A stretch of DNA of 64,000 nucleotides from NCBI GenBank assembly GCA_016719465.1, contig JADJYY010000007.1:62001-126000 (forward strand), written 5' to 3'. The notes under the pieces were generated by a model. It was given only the letters and a program-made list of their open reading frames with translations, did not search any database and was not told the origin of the DNA. This stretch comes from Hydrogenophilales bacterium. GTDB taxonomy: Bacteria > Pseudomonadota > Gammaproteobacteria > Burkholderiales > Thiobacillaceae. Made by a program: the position numbers and the translations under genes. Positions 35,238 through 43,831 of this stretch are shown here, piece by piece; position 1 is the stretch's first letter; each line of letters begins with the position of its first letter.

Positions 35238-35255
35238 GCGCCACCTCCTCGGGAG

Positions 35256-35280
35256 AAACCCCGCCACGGCGGGGTTTTTT
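35256..35280 (+). terminator. Rho-independent terminator after the rhodanese gene
   Basis: A stem AAACCCCGCC/GGCGGGG with a run of six Ts begins 19 bases past the rhodanese stop codon. It also faces the end of polA. Confidence 0.88.
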
Positions 35281-35434
35281 GCGCTTGTCTCCGGGCCGTG
35301 CGGCTAGAGGTGGTAGTGGTGCCCGGGCTGGACTCAGTCCTGAACACACGGATTCCGTAATGCCGCGCCCGCCGCCCCCGGGCTTGCGACAAAGGGGCGC
35401 GGCCAGCAATGTCGCCGCTGTTCGGTAGGGGACG

Positions 35435-38211
35435 TCAGTGGGCCGCCTCCCAGTTGGGGCCCACGCCCACTTCGGCCTTGAGCGGAACCCGCAGGGCCGC
35501 GACGCCGCACATCTTCTCGGGCAGTTCGTCGCGTACGCGTTTGAGTTCGGATTCCGGCACCTCCAGCACCAGTTCGTCGTGGACCTGCATGATGAGCCGG
35601 GACTTGAGCCCTGCCCCGTCCAGCCAGCCCCGCACCGCGATCATGGCGAGCTTGATCAGGTCCGCCGCCGTGCCCTGCATGGGGGCGTTGATGGCGGCCC
35701 GCTCGGCGCCCTGGCGCCTCGCCGGGGCGCCGCCCGAGAGTTCCGGCAGATACAGGCGGCGGCCGAACAGGGTTTCCACGTAGCCCTGGGAGCGGGCCGC
35801 TTCCCGGGTGCGGTTCATGTAGTCCAGCACGCCGGGATAGCGGGCGAAGTAGCGGTCGATGTAGGCCCGGGCGACGGAACGTTCCACGTTGAGTTGGTGG
35901 CCAGGCCGAAGGCGGACATGCCGTAGATGAGGCCGAAGTTCACCGCCTTGGCCATGCGCCGCATGTCCGGGGTGACGGCTTCGAGGGCCACGCCCTGCAC
36001 CTCGGCGGCGGTGGCCCGGTGGATGTCGGCGTCCTCGTGGAAGGCCTTCAGCAGGCCGGCGTCGCCGGAGAGGTGGGCCATGATGCGCAACTCGATCTGG
36101 GAGTAGTCGGCGGAGATGATGACGCAGCCGGGTTCGGCGATGAAGGCCTCGCGGATCTTGCGGCCCTCCACCGTGCGTACCGGGATGTTCTGCAGGTTGG
36201 GGTCGTTGCTGGCGAGCCGGCCGGTGACCGCCACCGCCTGGGAATAGGTGGTGTGCACCCTGCCCGTCGTGGGGTTGATCATGCCCGGCAGCTTGTCGGT
36301 GTAGGTGGATTTCAGCTTGGCCAGGCCCCGGTAGTCCAGGATCAGCTTGGGCAGGGGGTGGTCCAGGGCCAGTTCCTGCAAGGCGTCCTCGTTGGTGGAA
36401 GGGGCGCCGCCCGGAGTCTTCTTCCTGGGCTTCAGGCCCAGCTGGCCGAACAGAATTTCGCCCAGCTGCTTGGGAGAGTTCAGGTTGAAGGGCTGGCCGG
36501 CGGCCTGGTGGGCCCTGGCTTCCAGTTCCAGCATCTCGCCGGCCAGGAAGCCGGAATGCCGGCGCAGCAGGTCCGCGTCCAGCTTGACGCCGGTGCGTTC
36601 CATGCGCGCCAGGATGGGCAGCAGGGGCATTTCCATGTCCCGGTACACGCTTTCCAGCCTGGGCGTGGCCACCAGGGCGGGATGCAGTGCGCGGTGCAGG
36701 CGCAGGGTGATGTCGGCGTCCTCGGCGGCGTAGGCGGTGGCCCGTTCCACATCCACCTGATCGAAGCCGATCTGGTTGGCGCCCTTGCCGCACACCTCCT
36801 CGTATTTGATGGTGGTTTCCCCCAGGTGGCGGGCCGCCAGGGTATCCATGTCGTGACGCTCGTGGGCTTCCAGCACGTAGCTTTGCAGCAGGGTGTCGTG
36901 GGCGATGCCGCGCAGGTCGACGCCGTGGTTCATGAGCACGTGCCAGTCGTATTTCAGGTTCTGGCCCACCTTGGCGCGGGCGGGATCCTCCAGCCAGGGC
37001 TTCAGGCGGGCGAGGACGTCATGCAGGGGTAACTGGTCCGGGGCGCCGGCGTAATGGTGGGCCAGGGGCAGGTAGGCCGCCTCGCCGGCCTCGATGCTGA
37101 AGGACAGGCCCACCAACTTCGCCCGCATGGGGTCCAGGCTGGTGGTTTCCGTGTCCAGGCAGACCAGGTCGGCATGAGTAAGCGCGTCCATCCAGCGGTT
37201 CAGGGCGGCTTCGTCGAGGATGGCTTCGTAGTGGCGGTGGACCACGGTCTCGGTGAGAGGTGGGGGGGGCACCCATTCCGTTCCGGTAGGCTCCCCCTCC
37301 CCGCCTCCCCCGCTAGCGGGGGAGGGGTTTTCTACCTCCATGCTGGCGGGGACGGTTGGGGAGGAGAGATTCAATTCCTTTAACCAGGTGCGGAAGCTGT
37401 ATTGAGTAAACAATTCCCGCAGCGCCGCCGTGTCCTCCATCTTCCAGGACAGGTCGTTGGGATGCACGTCCAGGGCCACGTCGGTCTTCACCGTGACCAG
37501 CCTGCGTCCCGTGGGCAGCCAGTCCAGGGCGCGGCGCAGGTTCTCGCCGACGGCGCCCTTCACCTCGCCGGCCCTGGCCATGAGTTCGTCCAGGCTGCCG
37601 AACTGTTCGATCCACTTCGCCGCCGTCTTGGGGCCCACCTTGTCGACACCGGGCACGTTGTCCACCGTATCGCCCACCAGGGTCAGGTAGTCGACGATGC
37701 GGCCGGGGGGCACGCCGAACTTGGCCAGCACGCCGGCCTCGTCCAGCACCTCGTTGGTCATGGTGTTGACGAGCCGCACCCGGGGCGTCACCAGTTGGGC
37801 CAGGTCCTTGTCGCCGGTGGAAACGATGGCTTCCATGCCCGCTTCCTCCGCCTGGCGGGTGAGGGTGCCGATGACGTCGTCCGCTTCCACCCCGTCCACC
37901 ATCAGCAGGGGCCAGCCCAGGGCGCGCACCGCCTCGTGCAGGGGCGGGATCTGCTTCGCCAGGTCCTCGGGCATGGGCGGGCGGTGGGCCTTGTATTCCG
38001 GGTACCAGTCGTCGCGGAAGGTCTTGCCCTTGGCGTCGAAGACGCAGGCGGCGTAGGCGCTGGGGTAGTCGCGGCGCAGCTTGCGCAGCATGGCGATGAC
38101 GCCGTGCATGGCGCCGGTGGGGAAGCCCTCGGCGCTGCGCAGGTCGGGCAGGGCATGGAAGGCGCGGTAGAGGTAGGACGAACCGTCCACCAATAGCAGC
38201 GTGTGGGTCAT
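35435..38211 (-). CDS. polA: DNA polymerase I (frame broken near 35899)
   Basis: The 925-residue-equivalent enzyme starts MTHTLLLVDGSSYLYRAFHA, the 5'-3' exonuclease domain. The 3'-5' exonuclease has DTETTSLDPMRAKLVGL (~315), so it appears active. The polymerase has LASNDPNLQNIPVRTVEG, IISADYSQIELRIMAHLSGD and RMAKAVNFGLIYGMSAFGLA. There the frame closes and the last ~155 residues (NVERSVARAYIDRYFARYPG to VGVGPNWEAAH) continue in another frame. One missing G in the GG at 35899-35900 explains it. Because polA is usually needed, a sequence error is most likely. An in-frame insert between domains carries a dispersed palindrome (37290-37328). Confidence 0.93.
37290..37328. repeat. C/G-rich palindromic repeat inside polA, copy 2
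   Basis: The sequence GCTCCCCCTCCCCGCCTCCC followed by CCGCTAGCGGGGGAGGGG lies within the coding frame and encodes a PSPASGGGGEGEP stretch. The same motif occurs in the intergenic DNA at 31927-31978. It sits at the linker between exonuclease domains, where an insert is tolerated. Confidence 0.75.
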
Positions 38212-38300
38212 GGGTCCTCCGGGGAATGGCGCATTGTATTCGGGGTGAACGATCGGTGCCGGCGCTACAATCCGCGCGTCTGACCCTACCCGACCGGACC

Positions 38301-39029
38301 ATGAGCAAACCCAAGCTACCCGATCTTTTCGACCCCGGCGGCAGCGACGAGGCGCGGCTCTCCGCCCGGGAGTCCTGGCGCATGTTCGAGATCATGGCCG
38401 AGTTCGTGGAGGCCACCGAGCGGCTGGCGCCCATCCGCCCGGCGGTGAGCATCTTCGGCAGCGCCCGCATCCAGCCCGACTCGGCCTATTACATGCTCAC
38501 CGAGGCCATCGCCCGCAAGCTGTCGGACGCCGGGTTCGCGGTGATCTCCGGCGGCGGGCCGGGGGTCATGGAGGCGGCCAACAAGGGGGCCTTCTTCGGC
38601 AAGTCCCCCAGCGTCGGCCTGAACATCCAGCTTCCCCACGAGCAGCGCGCCAACCCCTTCCAGGACATCAGCCAGACCTTCCGTCATTTCTTCGCCCGCA
38701 AGGTCATGTTCGTGAAGTTCGCCGGCGCCTACGTGGTCATGCCCGGCGGCTTCGGTACCCTGGACGAGTTGATGGAGGCCCTGACCCTGGTGCAGACCGG
38801 CAAGACCCGGCGCATTCCCATCATCCTGGTCAAATCCGCCTTCTGGGGCGGCCTGGTGGACTGGTTCCGCGACACCCTGGTGCGGGAGGGCATGATCGAC
38901 GCGGACGACATGACCCTGGTGCAGATGATCGACGAGCCGGACCAGGTGGTGGAGGCGATCTTCCGCCATTACGAGACGCGCGGTTTCCAGCCCTCCCCCC
39001 AGGAGCGGGAAATCCTGCTCAATCTCTGA
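38301..39029 (+). CDS. LOG family protein (TIGR00730)
   Basis: This 242-residue protein belongs to the LOG (Lonely Guy, formerly lysine-decarboxylase-like) family. It has SIFGSARIQPDSAYY, VISGGGPGVMEAANKGAF and the signature YVVMPGGFGTLDELMEALTL, in which the PGGxGTxxE motif is intact. The family hydrolyses nucleotide 5'-monophosphates to free base and ribose 5-phosphate. The start is the ATG at 38301; it is divergent from polA, 89 bases apart, with promoters between. Confidence 0.93.
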   Translation: MSKPKLPDLFDPGGSDEARLSARESWRMFEIMAEFVEATERLAPIRPAVSIFGSARIQPDSAYYMLTEAIARKLSDAGFAVISGGGPGVMEAANKGAFFGKSPSVGLNIQLPHEQRANPFQDISQTFRHFFARKVMFVKFAGAYVVMPGGFGTLDELMEALTLVQTGKTRRIPIILVKSAFWGGLVDWFRDTLVREGMIDADDMTLVQMIDEPDQVVEAIFRHYETRGFQPSPQEREILLNL

Positions 39030-39080
39030 TGAGGCGGGACAGGCTGCTAGAATCAAAGCGTTCCCACCGAGGCCATCGTC

Positions 39081-39413
39081 ATGCGCATCGCTCCATTCCT
39101 GCTCGCCAGCCTGTTGCTCATCCCCGTCGCCAACGCGGAGGAAAAGTCACGGCTGGAGGCCCTGCCCGACATCCCGCCGCCACCCGGCATGGTGCAGGAT
39201 CCGGCCCTGGAGCCCCAGATCACCATCGTTCAGCGCGGCCAGGACCGGGTCGAGGAATTCCGCGTCAAGGGCCGCCTCTACATGATCAAGGTGACACCGC
39301 CCCACGGTAAGCCCTACTACCTCATCGACCAGCGCGGCGATGGGCAGATGCGGATGTACGACGACCTGTCGCCGAACTTCCAGGTGCCCATGTGGGTCAT
39401 TCACGAATTCTGA
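39081..39413 (+). CDS. DUF2782 family exported protein
   Basis: This 110-residue protein has a signal peptide (MRIAPFLLASLLLIPVANA) and a short mature domain with PPPPGM, EEFRVKGRLYMIKVTPPHGKP and YLIDQRGDGQM, the DUF2782 pattern. Such genes commonly neighbour polA in Betaproteobacteria. The function is unknown. Confidence 0.82.
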   Translation: MRIAPFLLASLLLIPVANAEEKSRLEALPDIPPPPGMVQDPALEPQITIVQRGQDRVEEFRVKGRLYMIKVTPPHGKPYYLIDQRGDGQMRMYDDLSPNFQVPMWVIHEF

Positions 39414-39473
39414 ACAGCGCTTCGGGTTGATTTCCACGCCGCCGCGCCAGCGGCGGTTTTCATTTGACGATAA

Positions 39474-40220
39474 ATGCTCCCGCTCACGATTTCACGTCCC
39501 CCCGCCATCGCCGGCCTCGCCTGGGTCAAGGAGGGCTGGCGCCTGTTCAAGCTGGCGCCGATCCCCTGGACCGGCATGACCGCGCTGGTATTCCTGGTGC
39601 TGATGGCGCTCGGCATGCTGCCGCTGGCGGGCGGGTTTCTGGTGCATGTGCTGTCGCCTTTTGTGGTCGCGGGCTTCCTCGCCGCCAGCCGGGGTGGCAG
39701 CCAGGGCGAGCCGGTCACCTTCGTCTTTCTCGGCGCGGGCTGGCGGGAAGGTCGCAATGCCCTGCTGGTCATCGGCGTGGCGTACATGTTGGCGGCCCTG
39801 CTGATCTTCAACCTGGTGGGGTTCCTGACCGGGGGCGACCTGGAGGCCTTGCTGCGCCAGGCCCAGATGCCCGCCGCCCTGACACCCGAGGAGGCCGAGC
39901 GCGTGGTGGCCACCGCCCTGCCGGCCCTGAGCCTGGGCACGCTGCTGTTCGCGCCCCTGCTCATGGCCACCTGGTTTTCCCCCGGCCTGGTGCTGTTCGA
40001 GCGCTTTCCGCCCGGCCGCGCCCTGTGGTGGAGCCTGTGGGCCTGCGCCGTCAACTGGCGGCCCATCCTCTATTACAGTTTGATCCTGGGGCTGGCCGGG
40101 GTGGTGGCGGTGCTGATTCCCTTCGGCCTGGGATTGCTGGTGTTCGTGCCCTGGACCCTGACTTCCACCTATGCGGCCTATCGCGACATCTTCGTGCCCG
40201 TGGAGGCGGAGGCGTCATGA
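39474..40220 (+). CDS. BPSS1780-family membrane protein
   Basis: This 248-residue membrane protein has about six helices and the family start LTISRPPAIAGLAWVKEGWRLF. The segment GWREGRNALLVIGVAYMLAA and the C-terminal helices are typical. The family is largely betaproteobacterial and has no known activity. Its stop overlaps the ATG of the di-haem cytochrome gene by four bases. Confidence 0.82.
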   Translation: MLPLTISRPPAIAGLAWVKEGWRLFKLAPIPWTGMTALVFLVLMALGMLPLAGGFLVHVLSPFVVAGFLAASRGGSQGEPVTFVFLGAGWREGRNALLVIGVAYMLAALLIFNLVGFLTGGDLEALLRQAQMPAALTPEEAERVVATALPALSLGTLLFAPLLMATWFSPGLVLFERFPPGRALWWSLWACAVNWRPILYYSLILGLAGVVAVLIPFGLGLLVFVPWTLTSTYAAYRDIFVPVEAEAS

Positions 40221-40711
40221 GCCCCTTGTTCTGGTTGCCGCCGCTCCTGCTGCTGCTGACGGGCATGCCCGCCTGGAGCGCCGCCCCGGTCAAGTTCGGC
40301 GACGCCCTGCACGAGAAGTTCCACCATGCTCGTTGCATCCAGTGCCACCAGTTCAACAGCGGGAAAAGCAACGGCCGTGGCTTTACCTCCCACCGTTCCC
40401 GCTATCTTTGCGACAACTGCCATACCCGGCGCATCACCGGACTGCCCCGGGGAGAGTGGCTGGCGCCCAACGAGAAGCTGGATTACACCGGCCTGGGGCC
40501 CGCCGAAACCTGCCAGCTGATCAAGCGCAACCTGGGCGCGGGCGACCCGAAGGCCGCGATGACCCGTCACCTCCTGGAGGATGCCCGTATCCGCTGGGCC
40601 CTGGAGAGCGGCATGACGCCGGCGGGGCGTTTCCCCGCGGTGCCCGGCGGCTACGAGGCGTGGGCGCGGGAGGCGAAGGCCTGGATCGACGGTGGCATGC
40701 TGTGCGAGTAA
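40217..40711 (+). CDS. Di-haem c-type cytochrome, periplasmic
   Basis: This 164-residue protein has a signal peptide (FWLPPLLLLLTGMPAWSA) and two CXXCH haem-attachment sites, CIQCH at about residue 40 and CDNCH at about residue 66. A segment FTSHRSRYLCDNCHTRRIT joins them, and a C-terminal helical region ends GMLCE. It is probably a periplasmic electron carrier; I do not recognise the exact family. The ATG overlaps the upstream stop (ATGA), so it is translationally coupled. Confidence 0.78.
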   Translation: MSPLFWLPPLLLLLTGMPAWSAAPVKFGDALHEKFHHARCIQCHQFNSGKSNGRGFTSHRSRYLCDNCHTRRITGLPRGEWLAPNEKLDYTGLGPAETCQLIKRNLGAGDPKAAMTRHLLEDARIRWALESGMTPAGRFPAVPGGYEAWAREAKAWIDGGMLCE

Positions 40712-40715
40712 GGAA

Positions 40716-40757
40716 AGTTGGCGGTCGTCAGGGAGGTTTTCCCGCCAACCGCCAACT
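40716..40757 (+). other. Hairpin between the cytochrome and TauE/SafE genes
   Basis: A perfect 10-bp stem AGTTGGCGGT/ACCGCCAACT with a 22-base loop lies just after the cytochrome stop codon. It may stabilise or partly terminate the message before the exporter-type gene. Confidence 0.5.
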
Positions 40758-40777
40758 ATCTTCCGCCCACTTTCCTG

Positions 40778-41458
40778 ATGCCTGAACTTTCCTTGCTGGC
40801 GGCCTTCCTGACCGGCCTTCTCGGCGGCGCCCACTGTGTCGGCATGTGCGGCGGCATCGTCGCCGCCATGTCGTTCCAGGCCCCGGGCGCTTCCCCGCCG
40901 GGTCACGGCCGTACCCTGGCCTTCCAGTTGGCCTACAACGCCGGCCGCCTTTCCAGCTATACCCTGGTCGGCGCCCTGGCGGGACTGCTCGGGTCCGCCG
41001 CCTTCCTCTCGGACAGCCTGTTTCCCCTGCAACGGGGTCTGTATCTGCTCGCCCAGGTGGTGCTCATCCTGCTTGGCCTCTACCTGGCCGGGCTGAACCA
41101 GTCCGTGCTGGTGATCGAGCGCCTGGGCGGCGGCGTGTGGCGCAAGGCTCAGCCCCTGTTGGGCAGGCTTCTGCCGATCCGGAATCCGGGCCAGGCCCTG
41201 GTGGCCGGCGTCCTGTGGGGCTGGCTGCCCTGCGGCCTGGTCTACAGCGTGCTGGTTTCCGCCCTGGCTTCCGGCGGGGCGGGGCGGGGTGGCCTGCTGA
41301 TGCTGGCCTTCGGCCTGGGTACCTTGCCCAACCTGTTGCTCATGGGCTGGGGCGCGGCCCGCCTGCGCGAACTCACCCGTCAGGTGTGGCTGCGCCGCCT
41401 GGCGGGCCTCGTGGTGGCGGGGCTGGGCGTGTGGGGACTGCTCCAGCTCCTGGCCTGA
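40778..41458 (+). CDS. Sulfite exporter TauE/SafE-type (UreH-like) membrane protein
   Basis: This 226-residue membrane protein has about six helices and the motif GAHCVGMCGGIVAAM near the N-terminus. The repeat-like second half carries GVLWGWLPCGLVYSVL, with Cys residues in the second and fifth helices. The pattern is shared by UreH/TauE-type proteins and DsbD-like proteins, and some members serve copper delivery or cytochrome oxidase assembly. The start is the ATG at 40778. Substrate is uncertain. Confidence 0.8.
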   Translation: MPELSLLAAFLTGLLGGAHCVGMCGGIVAAMSFQAPGASPPGHGRTLAFQLAYNAGRLSSYTLVGALAGLLGSAAFLSDSLFPLQRGLYLLAQVVLILLGLYLAGLNQSVLVIERLGGGVWRKAQPLLGRLLPIRNPGQALVAGVLWGWLPCGLVYSVLVSALASGGAGRGGLLMLAFGLGTLPNLLLMGWGAARLRELTRQVWLRRLAGLVVAGLGVWGLLQLLA

Positions 41459-41465
41459 CCGGGGG

Positions 41466-41894
41466 CTATGGCGTACTGAAGGCGCGGCTGAATTCCGCTT
41501 TCATCATCCTGCCCTGCACGTTGGCGTTGACCAGGAAGCGCAGGGTGTCCGGAGCCGCCACCCGGTATTCGCCCAGGTAATAGACATTGTCGCCTTCCTG
41601 GACCTGGCGGATGGGGATGCTGGAGATATGGTTCTTCTGGTTGATCGCCCCCGCGTAGACTTGGCCCTGCACGGCTTTCGCCTCGCCGTTGCGGCCCTTC
41701 CTCATCAGCGTGATGGTGAGCAGCCCCCGGCCCGAGCCCTGGTCCACGTTGTAGGCCTTGGCGGCTTCCGCCGTCAGTTCGCTGGTGGGCACCGCGATGC
41801 AGTGCATTTCCAGGTCGCCGACCCTGGCGATTTCCACCGCCTGGACGGGAGAGACGGCCAGGGCCGCCCCCAGCAAGATTGCGCGCGCATACAT
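41466..41894 (-). CDS. DUF4426-type exported protein
   Basis: The protein has 142 residues. A signal peptide (MYARAILLGAALAVSPVQA) precedes a beta-rich domain with DLEMHCIAVPTSELTAEAAK, LLTITLMRKGRNGEAKAVQG and VNANVQGRMMKAEFSRAF. This resembles DUF4426 periplasmic proteins; function is unknown. It converges on the TauE/SafE gene (8 bases apart) and is divergent from hslU. Confidence 0.72.
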   Translation of the reverse strand: MYARAILLGAALAVSPVQAVEIARVGDLEMHCIAVPTSELTAEAAKAYNVDQGSGRGLLTITLMRKGRNGEAKAVQGQVYAGAINQKNHISSIPIRQVQEGDNVYYLGEYRVAAPDTLRFLVNANVQGRMMKAEFSRAFSTP

Positions 41895-42022
41895 GATGAA
41901 TCTCCTCGGGTTCCTGCCTGTGAATGGACTATAGCTCCCGGGATCATACTTGTTTGCGGCGGCGGCGATGTCGGGGCCGGATGTTAGACTGGTCGCCATC
42001 CCGCATCGCCATCCGCACTGTC

Positions 42023-43348
42023 ATGACCCAGATGACCCCCCAGGAAATCGTCCACGAACTCGACAAGCACATCGTCGGCCAGAACGACGCCAAGCGCGCC
42101 TGCGCCATCGCCCTGCGCAACCGCTGGCGGCGCATGCGGGTGGGAGACGGCCTGCGCCAGGAAATCACCCCCAAGAACATCCTCATGATCGGCCCCACCG
42201 GGGTCGGCAAGACCGAGATCGCACGCCGCCTCGCCCGCCTGTCGGGCGCCCCCTTCATCAAGGTTGAGGCCACCAAGTTCACCGAGGTGGGCTATGTCGG
42301 CAAGGACGTGGACAGCATCATCCGCGATCTCGCGGAGATCGCCGTCAAGCAGGCCCGCGAGGAGGCCACCCGCAAGGTGCGCATGCGCGCCGAGGAAGCC
42401 GCCGAGGAGCGCATCCTCGACGCCCTGCTGCCCGGCGCCCGGGATGCCTGGCAGGCGGACGCCAAGCCGGAGGAATCCGCCACCCGGCAGAAATTCCGCA
42501 AGATGCTGCGGGAAGGCCAGCTGGACGACAAGGAAATCGAACTGGACATGGCCGCCCACCCCGCCTCCATGGAAATCTTCGCGCCCCCCGGCATGGAGGA
42601 ACTCACCAGCCAGCTCCAGGGCATGTTCCAGAACCTGGGACAGAAGCGCAGCCAGAAGCGCAAGCTCCGGATCGCCGAGGCCATGAAGCAGCTCGCCGAC
42701 GAGGAAGCCGGCCGCATGGTCAACGAGGAGGAGATCAAGCTGGCCGCCCTGCGCAACGTGGAAGCCAACGGCATCGTCTTCCTCGACGAGATCGACAAGA
42801 TCGCCGGCCGGGAAGGCCACGGCCCCGACGTCTCCCGCCAGGGCGTGCAGCGCGACCTGCTGCCCCTGGTGGAGGGCGCCACCGTCACCACCAAGTTCGG
42901 CATGGTCAAGACCGACCACATCCTGTTCATCGCCAGCGGCGCCTTCCATCTGTCCAAGCCCTCGGACCTGATTCCCGAACTCCAGGGCCGCTTCCCCATC
43001 CGGGTGGAACTGCAAAGCCTGTCCGTGGAGGACTTCGAGCGCATCCTCACCGGCACCGACGCCTGCCTCACCAGGCAATACCAGGCCCTGATGGAAACCG
43101 AGGGCGTGAAGCTGGCCTTTGGCGACGACGCCATCCGCCGCCTGGCCGAGATCGCCTGGAGCGTCAACGAACGCACCGAGAACATCGGCGCCCGCCGCCT
43201 CTACACGGTGATGGAACGCCTGCTGGACGAGTTGTCCTTCGACGCGGACAAGCGCGGCGGCGAGACCCTGTACATCGACGCCGCCTACGTGGATGCGCGG
43301 CTATCGGCCCTGGCGGCGAGCGAGGATCTGGCGCGCTACGTATTGTGA
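42023..43348 (+). CDS. hslU: HslU, ATPase subunit of the HslUV protease
   Basis: This 441-residue AAA+ unfoldase starts MTQMTPQEIVHELDKHIVGQ. It has Walker A MIGPTGVGKTEIARRLARLS, pore motif GYVGKDVDSIIRD, Walker B FLDEIDKIA, the I-domain region (residues ~110-245) and the C-terminal DLARYVL tail used to dock on HslV. The start at 42023 is the usual one. HslV is normally encoded just upstream of hslU, but here the upstream gene is a minus-strand DUF4426 gene, and no hslV appears in the window. Confidence 0.96.
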   Translation: MTQMTPQEIVHELDKHIVGQNDAKRACAIALRNRWRRMRVGDGLRQEITPKNILMIGPTGVGKTEIARRLARLSGAPFIKVEATKFTEVGYVGKDVDSIIRDLAEIAVKQAREEATRKVRMRAEEAAEERILDALLPGARDAWQADAKPEESATRQKFRKMLREGQLDDKEIELDMAAHPASMEIFAPPGMEELTSQLQGMFQNLGQKRSQKRKLRIAEAMKQLADEEAGRMVNEEEIKLAALRNVEANGIVFLDEIDKIAGREGHGPDVSRQGVQRDLLPLVEGATVTTKFGMVKTDHILFIASGAFHLSKPSDLIPELQGRFPIRVELQSLSVEDFERILTGTDACLTRQYQALMETEGVKLAFGDDAIRRLAEIAWSVNERTENIGARRLYTVMERLLDELSFDADKRGGETLYIDAAYVDARLSALAASEDLARYVL

Positions 43349-43410
43349 TTACCCGCGGGCGCGTCACCATTCCTTAACGTCGTTCCATCGAACGCGGGAA
43401 CCGGGCCCCC

Positions 43411-43818
43411 ATGGACAATATCAGTCCCGAAGCACGCGGCCGCCAGATGGCCAGGGTAAGGGCGAAAGATACCCGGCCGGAGATGGCCGTGCGCCGGCTG
43501 GTGTTCGGGATGGGTTATCGATACCGGCTCCATGACGCGCGGCTCCCGGGCACGCCGGACCTGGTGTTCGCCGGGCGCGGCAAGGTGCTGTTCGTGCACG
43601 GTTGTTTCTGGCATCGTCACGAAAACTGCGAGTTGGCGAGATTGCCCAAGTCGCGATTGGATTTCTGGTTGCCCAAGCTGGAGGGCAACCAGACGCGGGA
43701 CCGGGTGAATCAGCGACTGTTGAGAAAATCAGGGTGGCGGATATTGGTGGTTTGGGAATGCGAGTTGCGGGATATGCCGAAGCTGACCCGGAAAATCCGC
43801 CGATTCCTGGAGTCATGA
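43411..43818 (+). CDS. vsr: Vsr mismatch (very short patch) endonuclease
   Basis: This 135-residue nuclease nicks next to T:G mismatches that arise by deamination of 5-methylcytosine. It has the family start ISPEARGRQMARVRAKDTRP and the catalytic Asp in GTPDLVFAGRGKVLFVHGCFWH, where the HGCFWHRHENC segment holds the zinc-binding and active-site residues. The C-terminal WRILVVWECEL is typical. It is the first gene of the restriction-modification operon, 13 bases ahead of the methyltransferase. Confidence 0.96.
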   Translation: MDNISPEARGRQMARVRAKDTRPEMAVRRLVFGMGYRYRLHDARLPGTPDLVFAGRGKVLFVHGCFWHRHENCELARLPKSRLDFWLPKLEGNQTRDRVNQRLLRKSGWRILVVWECELRDMPKLTRKIRRFLES

Positions 43819-43831
43819 GGGGGATCGAGAC

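Noticed and set aside
35880..35910. Programmed frameshift in polA
   Set aside because: No slippery heptamer or downstream structure is evident, polA is not known to use one, and a missing G in a run explains it more simply.
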